This document shows positions 16,806 to 24,192 of a stretch of DNA of 64,000 bases, piece after piece. A program made the position numbers and the translations under genes. Under the pieces are notes generated by a model that searched no databases, was not told the origin of the DNA, and saw only the letters and a list, made by a program, of their open reading frames with translations. Position 1 is the stretch's first letter. The number at the start of each line of letters is the position of its first letter. The DNA comes from Virgibacillus_P tibetensis (GTDB taxonomy: Bacteria; Bacillota; Bacilli; Bacillales; Amphibacillaceae). The stretch covers positions 1 to 64,000 of the forward strand of contig NZ_JARZFX010000007.1 of the NCBI RefSeq assembly GCF_036026595.1. The letters are read 5' to 3'.

Positions 16806-17380
16806 GCTGCATTCTTCTTTCTATATTCTTTTCCTAATGCGAAACTGGACAGTACACCGGTTTTAGCTAACCCATCACTTAAGGCCTTACCTAATAAACC
16901 TGCGATTAAAGCACCACTAATAACGCGTGTAATAAACATCGCTATTACATACCCAGTAGATAATGCAACGTAACCACTCATAAAATAGCCATAAATAAAA
17001 CTGGTTACCGCAGAGCCGACACCTGCTGCCATTAGAACCCAGGTGGAATAATTCTTCCAGCGTGTAGCAGCAAAAGCAGCTTCGGCACCAATCCCTTGTA
17101 CCATTCCGGCTACAATTAACATGGGGCCAGCAGTACTTCCGATTAATACTTCCACCATAGCTGCAATTGTTTCAGATAAGAATGCAGCACCAGGCTTTCT
17201 AATGATATAAGCTACAATAATCGAAACAATAAACCATATACCGAAAATAAGGTCATAGCCTATTGGTCCAAAAAAGCCGACGAGGACCTTTCCAACAGGG
17301 AAAAAGGCTAAATAAACTACTGCAAAAACGACAGATAATGCTGCCATTACAACAATTTCTTTGAAGCGCCAAGTACTCAA
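16802..17380 (-). CDS. ykoE: ECF transporter substrate (S) component, YkoE
   Basis: 192 residues with about six membrane helices, typical of the YkoE S-component family for thiamine or hydroxymethylpyrimidine. Small Gly/Ala-rich helices (AMVEVLIGSTAGPM, MAAGVGSAVTSF) fit the compact S-component fold. It follows ykoF with no spacer and overlaps ykoD by 4 nt. Confidence 0.88.
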   Translation of the reverse strand: MSTWRFKEIVVMAALSVVFAVVYLAFFPVGKVLVGFFGPIGYDLIFGIWFIVSIIVAYIIRKPGAAFLSETIAAMVEVLIGSTAGPMLIVAGMVQGIGAEAAFAATRWKNYSTWVLMAAGVGSAVTSFIYGYFMSGYVALSTGYVIAMFITRVISGALIAGLLGKALSDGLAKTGVLSSFALGKEYRKKNAA

Positions 17381-17381
17381 A

Positions 17382-17981
17382 TTAATTTACTCCTTTGTGT
17401 GAAGGACTATTAGCTGATATGGAAACAGTCATAACAGTATGACTCGATCCACCCTCAACAGTTGCTTTAAAAACCTGTTCCAACCCATTGAATATTGCAA
17501 CTGCCTCCCCATCCAGTCGAGTAGAATAATGGGATGGGGAGACGGTGACATGCTTTTTCATTGCATCGATCTGTTCATAAATTACATCCATATAATCACC
17601 ACCACCTAAAGGGTAGAGGGAAAATTTAGAACCAGCAAATTGCTTGATATCTTTAATTTTCTCCATGTTTTGTGGATTTTCATCCTCAGCCATATATGCA
17701 TCTCCTGTTGAATCACCAGGACAACCTAAAGAGTATGTTGCTTGAAATGCTACATGCTCTCCTGTGTTAGCTGCATACATAAAAATAGCTTTTGTTACAT
17801 CAAAAATATGGACAAGCTTCCCACGTACTGTCGTTGTCACGTCATCTGTTTTTAAATGAACCTTGGATGTATCAACTTCTTCTAACGAATCCTTAATAAT
17901 ATCGACAAAATTGTCACTCATAGGGTATATAGAAAAACTAACCCCCGCAATATCACTTTTTGTACAAGCTTGTTTAATCAT
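17382..17981 (-). CDS. ykoF: Thiamine/HMP-binding protein YkoF
   Basis: 199 residues made of two similar halves (IAGVSFSIYPMSDNFVDII and GSKFSLYPLGGGDYMDVI). This matches YkoF, which forms a dimer of tandem ferredoxin-like domains and binds thiamine with low affinity. It has no signal peptide, so it acts in the cytoplasm. It is first in the operon, directly after the riboswitch terminator. Confidence 0.93.
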   Translation of the reverse strand: MIKQACTKSDIAGVSFSIYPMSDNFVDIIKDSLEEVDTSKVHLKTDDVTTTVRGKLVHIFDVTKAIFMYAANTGEHVAFQATYSLGCPGDSTGDAYMAEDENPQNMEKIKDIKQFAGSKFSLYPLGGGDYMDVIYEQIDAMKKHVTVSPSHYSTRLDGEAVAIFNGLEQVFKATVEGGSSHTVMTVSISANSPSHKGVN

Positions 17982-18011
17982 ACAAAAATCTCCTCCTCTA
18001 TAATGGCAATA

Positions 18012-18043
18012 AAAAAGACTGCATCCCTGGGGAATGCAGTCTG
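18012..18043 (-). terminator. Intrinsic terminator of the THI-box
   Basis: On the minus strand AGACTGCATTCCCC-AGGGATGCAGTCT is followed by TTTTTT. It lies between the THI-box and ykoF and should form when thiamine pyrophosphate is bound, stopping ykoFEDC transcription. Confidence 0.88.
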
Positions 18044-18094
18044 GTTGTATGCTTTGTCAATAATTAATAAACGTAAGACATATACACGTCGACC

Positions 18095-18184
18095 GCACTT
18101 CCCCACGCTAGTATTATCCAGTTCGGGTTCAAAGGGTCAGAACAAAACAGTTCTTCTCAGCCGTATTTACAGCTCCCCCAGTGC
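18095..18184 (-). ncRNA. TPP (THI-box) riboswitch controlling ykoFEDC
   Basis: Read on the minus strand: GCACT/AGTGC closing stem, GGGGAGCTG, the pyrimidine-sensing GGCTGAGA, GACCCTTTGAACC, and CTGGATAATACTAGCGTGG followed by GGAAGTG. All conserved THI-box blocks are present in order. With the adjacent terminator this is a transcription-off switch. It confirms that the ykoFEDC transporter serves thiamine metabolism. Confidence 0.96.
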
Positions 18185-18411
18185 TAAAGTTACTATGCAG
18201 TTTTCTAAATCTATCTTAACATGTGTAAATATAATGTAAAGTCATTTATTGGATTTAACATACCTATAGCGAATATTTACTAAGGCAATAGTTAATGTTA
18301 TAACAAAGCACAATACATGTGGAGGAATTACACGGAGACTCGGGGGGGAGGCGTCAAAAACGCCCAATCTGGCACGTGTACGATTCGACCGTTTTGGCAT
18401 GACCGCTGCGC

Positions 18412-18502
18412 CTGCCTTTATTCAGCGATCGTTCCACTTATTCCAGCGTTCGGCTTACTTTATTCCGCGCTTGTTCAGCTTTATCCCGTGTTCACCCCTT
18501 TA
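18412..18502. repeat. Degenerate tandem array of about 21 bp units
   Basis: Four imperfect units of 20-22 bases follow a CTTTATTCCGCG…GTTCAG pattern (starting near 18412, 18434, 18455 and 18476). The stretch is clearly more GC-rich than its surroundings and carries no credible gene. Confidence 0.55.
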
Positions 18503-18582
18503 ACCGAAGTGTATTTTCTGAACGGTTAGCTATGACAGTAACTAGCTACGTCGTACTTTATATAAATAGCAACAAACTATAT
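18503..18582 (-). repeat. MITE-like element, copy R1 (one end only)
   Basis: Contains CGAAGTGTATTT, then CGGTTAGCTAT and CAGTAAC, and ends with the inverted end motif that reads TTGCTATTTATATAAA and TACGACGTA on the minus strand. The same blocks occur at 48.3-48.9 kb. The second end was not found, so this copy looks truncated. Confidence 0.65.
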
Positions 18583-18615
18583 GAAAAGAGCCAAAAAGTA
18601 GAGGGAACAATTCAC

Positions 18616-18644
18616 TTGCTAATTGTGTCAAAATGAGATACAAT
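18616..18644 (+). promoter_or_regulatory. Promoter of the TetR-family gene
   Basis: TTGCTA (18616-18621), a 17-base spacer and TACAAT (18639-18644). Operator 1 starts about at the expected transcription start. Confidence 0.65.
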
Positions 18645-18650
18645 TTATAT

Positions 18651-18668
18651 AAACTATTCAGTCAGTTT
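18651..18668. promoter_or_regulatory. TetR operator 1 (autoregulatory)
   Basis: AAACTATTCAGTCAGTTT matches the derived consensus AAACTGACTAGTCAGTTT at 14 of 18 positions; the right half is perfect. It overlaps the start site of the TetR gene. Confidence 0.55.
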
Positions 18669-18695
18669 TAAATTTATCTAAAGTAGGTGTGTAGA

Positions 18696-19298
18696 ATGGC
18701 TCCAAGAATTTCAGATGAGGCGAAGGAAGAAAGAAGAATAACTTTACTTCAAGCTGCGTTGGAGTGCTTTTCTGCAAAGGGATATTATGCATCTACTGTA
18801 GATGATATTGTAAGCTACTCGAAACTGAGCAAGGGATCCGTTTATAATTATTTTAATAGTAAAGAGGAAATCTTTATTAATCTTCTACAACAACAAAGAA
18901 CGGTTGCAATGGAAAGACTGCAAATCAGACTAAATGACATTAAGAGTCCGCTGGAGAAACTAAAATACTGGATTAATACAGATATTCCATACAACCTGGA
19001 TAAGAAAAAGATGATGCGTGTTCATATCGAATTTTGGTTATATTCTAAGGAATCACCGGAAATGCAAAAGGTGTTGAAAGACCGGTTTGATGTTATGTTT
19101 GGAATGACTCAGCAGATAATTGTTGATGGGCAACAAGCGGGCGAAATTAATAAAGAAATTGACCCCGAAAAAGCTTCAGAAATGTTCTGGGCATTACATG
19201 ATGGTATATGGTTACACGCAACTATTGGTTACGGTGAAGAGAAGTTAGAAGAACGGATTAGAGAAATGGAAAAGACGATGCTTTCTTATTTAATTTAA
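18696..19298 (+). CDS. TetR/AcrR-family transcriptional regulator
   Basis: About 200 residues from ATG 18696 (AGGTGTG upstream; an in-frame GTG at 18687 is less likely). The N-terminal helix-turn-helix is clear (STVDDIVSYSKLSKGSVYNYF), then an all-helical ligand domain. The same 18-bp operator occurs at its promoter and before the small gene that follows it, so the pair forms a small regulon. The ligand is unknown; the operator type resembles those of fatty-acid or drug-responsive TetR proteins. Confidence 0.88.
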   Translation: MAPRISDEAKEERRITLLQAALECFSAKGYYASTVDDIVSYSKLSKGSVYNYFNSKEEIFINLLQQQRTVAMERLQIRLNDIKSPLEKLKYWINTDIPYNLDKKKMMRVHIEFWLYSKESPEMQKVLKDRFDVMFGMTQQIIVDGQQAGEINKEIDPEKASEMFWALHDGIWLHATIGYGEEKLEERIREMEKTMLSYLI

Positions 19299-19355
19299 AC
19301 CAATATTGGCTGGGCTTATTATTATAATAGATATCACTGCATAACAATAAAAAAT

Positions 19356-19373
19356 AAACTGACTAGTCATTTT
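19356..19373. promoter_or_regulatory. TetR operator 2, before the 48-aa gene
   Basis: AAACTGACTAGTCATTTT matches AAACTGACTAGTCAGTTT at 17 of 18 positions, with a perfect TGACTAGTCA core, immediately before the ribosome binding site of the small gene. Confidence 0.65.
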
Positions 19374-19392
19374 AAAAGGAGTGTGAGAGATA

Positions 19393-19539
19393 ATGAGGTT
19401 AAAGATGCTAAACTCAAAAGGTAAGAATTCAAAACCAACTAATTTGAAAAACAGAGATTATTATTTTCAAAAAAATGAAGAACAGTTGCAAAGAGAAAAG
19501 ATCGTATTGAATTATGACTATATTCGCTCTGCAAGGTAA
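19393..19539 (+). CDS. 48-aa small basic protein downstream of the TetR gene
   Basis: Starts at ATG 19393 with AAAGGAG upstream, ends TAA 19539, and is followed within 15 bases by a strong terminator. The product is charged (net basic), with a helical KNEEQLQREKIVLNYDYIRSAR C-terminal part and no membrane segment. It sits behind a near-perfect copy of the TetR operator. It is short enough to be missed by usual size cut-offs. No family was recognised; it could be a regulatory or RNA-binding peptide induced with the TetR response. Confidence 0.6.
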   Translation: MRLKMLNSKGKNSKPTNLKNRDYYFQKNEEQLQREKIVLNYDYIRSAR

Positions 19540-19552
19540 ATAAGTAAAATTG

Positions 19553-19580
19553 AAAAAAACGACTTTCAAGTCGTTTTTTT
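19553..19580 (+). terminator. Terminator of the 48-aa gene
   Basis: AAAACGACTT-TC-AAGTCGTTTT followed by T residues; a compact intrinsic terminator. Confidence 0.88.
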
Positions 19581-19607
19581 AATGGAAAATCTCCTTTATA
19601 ACTTCTG

Positions 19608-19712
19608 GCGGTGAAGAACGATCCGCTGGGCCGCTCCTGAGCGACAACGTCAACCCACCTGCGGGTGAGCGGGCGCAGTCCGTACGTCCCTAGCCGGGCA
19701 CCTTGCGCTTTT
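19608..19712. repeat. GC-rich structured intergenic segment
   Basis: About 100 bases with far higher GC than the window average, containing nested inverted motifs (CCACCTGCGGGTG, CGCTCCTGAGCG). No gene fits. It resembles the GC-rich dispersed intergenic repeats of Bacillales, but only one copy is in this window. Confidence 0.4.
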
Positions 19713-19954
19713 GTTATTTATTCCTACTAATAACGAAGAGGCTGCACCAACATTCGTTGGAATAGCCTCTAGAATGAAGATTCACGTAAGGGAGGTAAAT
19801 AGTAGCTTGAGCTGTTTACGTGGATACTAAATACTATGTATTGGATAAGCTTGCTGCTTAGACCATTGCCCGTTATATACTATTTTAATTGTTATGTTTT
19901 ATTAGGAGTGAACTACTTAACAATCATTTTTTTAAAAATAAATTGTATAAAGAC
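19713..19954. other. Gap with a weak stem-loop
   Basis: GAGGCT (about 19738) and AGCCTC (about 19764) can pair across a 20-base loop with inner CCAAC/GTTGG pairing. An AAGGGAGGT sequence near 19787 is not followed by a useful frame. Nothing else is supported. Confidence 0.3.
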
Positions 19955-19995
19955 CATAACTCAAGGCTGTCACTTTTCGACAGCCTTGAGTTATG
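19955..19995. terminator. Long symmetrical stem-loop after the YjcZ genes
   Basis: CATAACTCAAGGCTGTC pairs with GACAGCCTTGAGTTATG, a perfect 17-bp stem. It lies just past the stop of the first YjcZ gene on the minus strand; the T-tract is weak. Confidence 0.65.
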
Positions 19996-20022
19996 ATTAG
20001 TTTAAATTAGTTTACATTCAGA

Positions 20023-20145
20023 TTAAAACCAAGCTGCACCTACAATTATGAGAAGGATAAATAAAACAACAATCAAAGCAAATCCTCCGCCATAGCCTAC
20101 TCCTGCAACTGGCGCACCATAGCCATATCCACCACAAGCATGCAT
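20023..20145 (-). CDS. YjcZ-family tiny membrane protein
   Basis: 40 residues: a Gly/Tyr-rich N-terminal part (GGYGYGAPVAGVGYGGGFA) and one hydrophobic helix (ALIVVLFILLIIVGAA), ending in WF. This is the signature of the YjcZ/SscA family of sporulation-associated tiny proteins. ATG at 20145 has an AGGAGGG site. It is too short for usual cut-offs. It forms a pair with a near-identical gene just upstream. Confidence 0.8.
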   Translation of the reverse strand: MHACGGYGYGAPVAGVGYGGGFALIVVLFILLIIVGAAWF

Positions 20146-20185
20146 AAAAACCCTCCTAACATTAATTAGTTAACTATTTATTTTT

Positions 20186-20302
20186 TTAATATCCGTATCC
20201 ACCGAAAGATGCACCTACAATAATTAGTAGGATAAACAATACTACAACGAAGGCAAATCCTCCGCCATAGCCTACACCTGCTCCTGCAACAGCTCCACTC
20301 AT
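20186..20302 (-). CDS. YjcZ-family tiny membrane protein (paralogue)
   Basis: 38 residues; GVGYGGGFAFVVVLFILLII is almost the same as in its neighbour, with a GGYGY tail. ATG at 20302 follows TTGGAGGTG. The two genes are a tandem duplication, 40 bases apart, and probably expressed in the spore or mother cell. Confidence 0.8.
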   Translation of the reverse strand: MSGAVAGAGVGYGGGFAFVVVLFILLIIVGASFGGYGY

Positions 20303-20549
20303 CAATTAACACCTCCAAGATCTTTTGTTAGTAATATATGTAGACGTTACAGAATTGGGATGGTTATTATCCCATATTGCACTTAAATGGGCGATAAGAA
20401 ATTCAAACTCACGTTAGTATGGGTGAAAAAACGGTTAAGACCTCTGCGGATATACAAAATCCACGTATACCCTAATGCATTTGTCATTTACGAAAGCAAC
20501 TACCCTACATATAATGTCCTATGGTTCACTAGGATATGGGGGTGAAAGA

Positions 20550-20822
20550 ATGTCAGTTGCACATTATCATGGACTATGTCAGCGGTACAAAGGCAGAGCT
20601 GTTGTAATAAAAACACGTGATGGGAGAACTCATAGAGGCATAATTCAGCATGTAGACGGTCACAGAGTATACTTGCAGCCTCTTGGTGGAAGAGGATTAG
20701 GTGGTTATGGTTACGGTGGTTATGGCTACGGTAGATTTAGACGACCTAGATTTGGTTTTGGAGCGGGTATTGTTTTAGGCTCTATCGTTACATTGGCTTT
20801 ACTTCCGTTTTTCTTCATTTAA
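20550..20822 (+). CDS. Small Gly/Tyr/Arg-rich protein with Sm-like segment
   Basis: 90 residues from ATG 20550, which follows GGGGGTGAAAG; an upstream in-frame ATG at 20475 lacks a site. The N-terminal half (RYKGRAVVIKTRDGRTHRGI … GHRVYLQPL) looks like an Sm-type beta barrel with basic patches. A Gly-Tyr repeat (GGYGYGGYGYG) and one C-terminal hydrophobic helix follow. Similar small proteins occur among Bacillus spore-surface proteins. It is divergent from the YjcZ pair, which supports a sporulation link; function unknown. Confidence 0.6.
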   Translation: MSVAHYHGLCQRYKGRAVVIKTRDGRTHRGIIQHVDGHRVYLQPLGGRGLGGYGYGGYGYGRFRRPRFGFGAGIVLGSIVTLALLPFFFI

Positions 20823-20845
20823 ATAAATTCAAGAAATTCAAATGT

Positions 20846-20880
20846 AAAAACAGGCAATATTTTTGTTGTCTGTTTTTTTA
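20846..20880 (+). terminator. Terminator after the Gly-rich protein gene
   Basis: AAACAGGCAA and TTGTCTGTTT pair (one G-T) and are followed by T residues. Confidence 0.6.
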
Positions 20881-20898
20881 GATTAGTTTAAAATGCTT

Positions 20899-21681
20899 TT
20901 AATTAAACTTCTTAATTTGAGCAATAATACGGGAATCCTTATTTAAAAGATCCTTAGAAGTTAAGTCATTGGCTTCCATATATTTTTTAACTATGTAATA
21001 GCCAGCACAATAGCCTGCCATTTTAGGTGCAAATCGTAATCCATATAAAATATCCTGATGGGCACGTTCGAAATTCAGAGTTTCTTTGTTTGGTAATACT
21101 AGGTTATTCCATAATTTATTCAGCTCTTTCACTGAGTAATACGTTGTCCAGTTAGCTAAAAAATCTTCCCCAACAAACTCACGCACTGCATTTTCAGCTA
21201 GCCCCTCCAATATGATGGTGTCTAATAATACATAGTCTTCTTCGTTTTTATCAAATTTGGACAAGCGGCAAACATGGTTATATTCATGGGTAAATAATGC
21301 CTTTATTTCTTTTTCTGCATTACTCTCTGAAATAAATAAAAATAGTTTATCTTTGAAGGCCAGCCCTGATTTGCCGTTAAAATCACGTTTTAATTTTTGA
21401 TTACTATTATCTGCTGGAAAAATAAAAATGGGGATATTCGGGCCATCCCATTCTTTCTTCAGCAATTTTTCCTCCTTTCTTACAATATCCCATGATCCCT
21501 TTAAATCATTAACAGCCTTTTCGCCATTTTGAAAAGGACGACGATACATCCCATGACTAGTTAGGTGCTGGTGAATTTCTAAATCTGTTCCTTCATTAAA
21601 ATAAGAAGTCAACTTTTTACACAATTGAGTTGGACTATCATATGATTCTAATAACCATCTATCTGTTCGAATGACACTCAT
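20899..21681 (-). CDS. DUF2268 putative zinc protease, YjaZ-like
   Basis: 260 residues, the length of B. subtilis YjaZ. The gluzincin motif HEYNH is at residues 132-136 and a likely third ligand Glu lies in ILEGLAE (159 or 163). No signal peptide, so a cytoplasmic metallopeptidase is likely. Substrate unknown. It is monocistronic with a long untranslated region before the divergent yppG-like gene. Confidence 0.8.
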   Translation of the reverse strand: MSVIRTDRWLLESYDSPTQLCKKLTSYFNEGTDLEIHQHLTSHGMYRRPFQNGEKAVNDLKGSWDIVRKEEKLLKKEWDGPNIPIFIFPADNSNQKLKRDFNGKSGLAFKDKLFLFISESNAEKEIKALFTHEYNHVCRLSKFDKNEEDYVLLDTIILEGLAENAVREFVGEDFLANWTTYYSVKELNKLWNNLVLPNKETLNFERAHQDILYGLRFAPKMAGYCAGYYIVKKYMEANDLTSKDLLNKDSRIIAQIKKFN

Positions 21682-21858
21682 ATCAACACTCCTAACTGAT
21701 GTATATTATTGAATAATCTATGTTAATATCATAGAACTGTTACAGAGCTGCCTTACCTGCTTCTTGAAAAAGTCCTGTATGTGGGGCAGGAACCTTCTCA
21801 TATAAATTTCTTGTGAATAATATATATAGCAACAGTATACAGGGGAGGTGTAATAATT

Positions 21859-22104
21859 ATGTTTCCTGAGAGACCTCGGCGACCAATGCCGCCATATCAG
21901 CCTGTTCCGAGGCGGCCGTTTATGGGGCCACAACCTCAACCTCAATCCAGACCAGGCCTTTTATCTCAGTTTCAAACTCCAGAAGGGCGACTGGATTTCG
22001 AGAAAATATCAGCGACTGCACAGCAAATGCACGGTATATACAATCAGGTCAGCCCACTGATTTCGAAAGCAGGCCCTTTTATAACAAGATTTATTGGCAG
22101 GTAA
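21859..22104 (+). CDS. YppG-family small protein
   Basis: 81 residues with a Pro/Arg/Gln-rich N-terminal half (FPERPRRPMPPYQPVPRRPF) and a helical C-terminal half (FEKISATAQQMHGIYNQVSP), the pattern of YppG-like proteins of spore formers. ATG follows GGGGAGGTG. Probably a spore-associated structural protein; the biochemical role is unknown. Confidence 0.7.
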   Translation: MFPERPRRPMPPYQPVPRRPFMGPQPQPQSRPGLLSQFQTPEGRLDFEKISATAQQMHGIYNQVSPLISKAGPFITRFIGR

Positions 22105-22166
22105 TATCACTAACGCCATTGTTAAGCAATAGAAATGATTTCTTTAGATATGAAAGGTGTTTTCAG

Positions 22167-22196
22167 CTTGTAGAAGCAAACAATTCTACAAGCTGT
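22167..22196 (+). terminator. Stem-loop after the YppG-like gene
   Basis: AGCTTGTAGAA pairs with TTCTACAAGCT; the following T-tract is poor, so termination may be partial. Confidence 0.45.
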
Positions 22197-22272
22197 CTGT
22201 ATTTAAATAAGTGAACAACTGACATTCCCCTGGCATAGTATATTAAACTATTTAAAAAAAGGCGGGATCGTT

Positions 22273-22983
22273 TTGAAATATTCCTATCTAGAATGTTTAG
22301 CGCAACTTGGTGTAGGTGGTGCACATCCAGGGGGGCTACAGCTTACAAAGGAAATGTTAGAAGAGGAATTAATTGATGAATCAATGTCAATTCTCGATGT
22401 TGGTTGTGGAACTGGTCAAACATCTGCCTATATTGCAAAAACATATTCAAGCTATGTTACTTCCCTCGATAATAATGAAGTCATGGTGGATAAAGCGAAA
22501 AAGAGGTTTACATCTGCAGGTTTACCCATCGAAGTAATAAAGGGAAATGCTGAAAAGCTTCCTTTTAATGATAATCATTTTGATATGGTATTATCAGAAT
22601 CTGTAGTCTCTTTTACAAATGCATCCTTAACGCTTCAAGAAATAAAAAGAGTACTAAAACCAGGGGGAATCATGCTGGCAGTTGAAATGGTGCTTAATAC
22701 TTCACTTGCTAAAGAAGAAATAGACTCACTCAATAACTTCTACGGTTTTACTCAGTTACTAACTGAACCTGAATGGGATACTTGCTTTCAAAAAGCTGGT
22801 TTTAAAGAAATTAGTATAAAAAAATACACAAAGCAGATTGATGTAGACGATTTACAAAATGCTCCTGATTTTTCACTCTCTGAAGATATAGATGAGATGT
22901 ATTTTGAACTACTCGAAAAACATGAATACTTAACAAAGGCGAACAAAGATATCCTGGGTTTCCGTGTCTTTAGATGTTGTTAG
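22273..22983 (+). CDS. SAM-dependent class I methyltransferase
   Basis: 236 residues starting at TTG 22273 behind GGCGGG. Motif I (ILDVGCGTGQTS), the acidic SAM ribose residue in SLDNN, motif for adenine binding (GNAEKLPF) and the GGIMLAVE strand give a standard small-molecule methyltransferase of the ubiE-like group. The substrate cannot be inferred. It may form a two-gene unit with the GNAT gene 60 bases on. Confidence 0.8.
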   Translation: MKYSYLECLAQLGVGGAHPGGLQLTKEMLEEELIDESMSILDVGCGTGQTSAYIAKTYSSYVTSLDNNEVMVDKAKKRFTSAGLPIEVIKGNAEKLPFNDNHFDMVLSESVVSFTNASLTLQEIKRVLKPGGIMLAVEMVLNTSLAKEEIDSLNNFYGFTQLLTEPEWDTCFQKAGFKEISIKKYTKQIDVDDLQNAPDFSLSEDIDEMYFELLEKHEYLTKANKDILGFRVFRCC

Positions 22984-23042
22984 AGCTAGCTTTAGATGCT
23001 CTTTTGTTTACTATTTTTGATTTTAAAGGAGAGGCTAACTAG

Positions 23043-23489
23043 GTGATCATTAGAAAAGCAACTGCAGGGGAGACACAACAAATAGTTAACCATGCCTTGA
23101 TAGTATTAGAGGAAGCAACGATGGGGCATGTGGAACCAAAAGAAGAAAAAGCACATGAAATTATTACGCCGTTTTTGGCAGCTGGCGGATATTACCTTGT
23201 TATTACAGAAAAAAATAGTATACAGGGATGGATTGGTGTAGGAAGCAGGTTTGATTATTATATTGATGAAATAGTTGGTTTTATTCCAGAAATTTATATT
23301 TTTGAAAGATATCGACGAAAAGGATTGGCAGAGAAATTATGTGAAGAGGTTTTCAAACGATTGAAAAAGGAAGGCTATAACAAAGTTCAACTAAATGTAT
23401 TTGCAGGAAACAAAGTGAAATCTCTTTATCATAAATTAGGGTTTGAGGATGTTTCTACATTGATGGAAAAAAAGTTGTGGTGTAACTAA
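23043..23489 (+). CDS. GNAT-family N-acetyltransferase
   Basis: 148 residues from GTG 23043 with AAAGGAGAGG upstream. The acetyl-CoA loop is RYRRKGLAEKLCEEV and the C-terminal NVFAGNKVKSLYHKLGF is the typical last strand-helix. Single-domain GNAT; acceptor unknown. A bidirectional terminator follows. Confidence 0.85.
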   Translation: MIIRKATAGETQQIVNHALIVLEEATMGHVEPKEEKAHEIITPFLAAGGYYLVITEKNSIQGWIGVGSRFDYYIDEIVGFIPEIYIFERYRRKGLAEKLCEEVFKRLKKEGYNKVQLNVFAGNKVKSLYHKLGFEDVSTLMEKKLWCN

Positions 23490-23559
23490 TTACTATAGAC
23501 TGCAGACAGGCCTTTAATAAAAAGAAACGCATATTAATAGTAAATAGAATAACGAAAAT

Positions 23560-23588
23560 AACCGTTTCCTGTTCAGGGAAACGGTTTA
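23560..23588. terminator. Bidirectional terminator
   Basis: AACCGTTTCC-TGTTCA-GGGAAACGGTTT between the convergent GNAT and Hsp20 genes. Confidence 0.75.
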
Positions 23589-23608
23589 TTGCAATGTATA
23601 GTAGTAAA

Positions 23609-24058
23609 TTAATCTTCAATATCGATGAACCTTCTATCTGCATGCATTTTAGGGGTGGTAATTTTTAAAATTCCATTTTTATAGGAAGCTCTTGTATCCT
23701 TTTCAGAAATGGTAAAAGAAAGCGGGATAGAACGTTCCATACTCTGAAAAGATCTGCCATTGCTACGGTATTTCCTTTGGTCATTTCTGAATTCCTCAAG
23801 TTTAGTATTCTCTACATAAATTTTTATTTGATTGCCAATGATCTCTAATTTAATCTGATCTCTTTTGTATCCTGGTAATTTTGCCTCAATGATGACATTA
23901 GACTTGGTTTCATAGACATCTACATCAAAAGTACTTTGATTGAATAAAGAATTGAAATTTTTAACTGATTCATTAAAGAAAGAATCAAGATTTTTCATAA
24001 TGTCATTAAAGGGAGTCTCATCTGACTGTTTTGGTAATTTATCTTTGTTTGAACTCAC
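23609..24058 (-). CDS. Hsp20/alpha-crystallin-family protein
   Basis: 149 residues from GTG 24058 (GGTGAAGG upstream). The alpha-crystallin domain spans roughly residues 47-135 (IIEAKLPGYKRDQIKLEI … SFTISEKDTRASYKNGILKI). The C-terminal I-x-I anchor is weak. Such proteins act as ATP-independent holdases or, in spore formers, as coat proteins (CotM/CotP). A coat role is possible but unproven. Confidence 0.8.
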   Translation of the reverse strand: MSSNKDKLPKQSDETPFNDIMKNLDSFFNESVKNFNSLFNQSTFDVDVYETKSNVIIEAKLPGYKRDQIKLEIIGNQIKIYVENTKLEEFRNDQRKYRSNGRSFQSMERSIPLSFTISEKDTRASYKNGILKITTPKMHADRRFIDIED

Positions 24059-24192
24059 TTTGCCTTCACCTCGATTTTCGTAGTACTAATAAAGTATGCT
24101 AATCGGTGAAAGAGTGCCAGAGAAAGATTTAAAATAGGCTTTTGCCCTTTATTACATGATATTTACTGTCTTTCAGGTAGGTGGGTTCTAAT

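Noticed and set aside
18412..18502. CRISPR-like regular spacing
   Set aside because: Units are about 21 bp, degenerate and adjacent without unique spacers; no cas genes in the window.
18317..18529. 70-aa frame between ykoF and the TetR gene
   Set aside because: It lies in the GC-rich tandem array and repeat copy R1; composition follows the repeat, there is no ribosome binding site.
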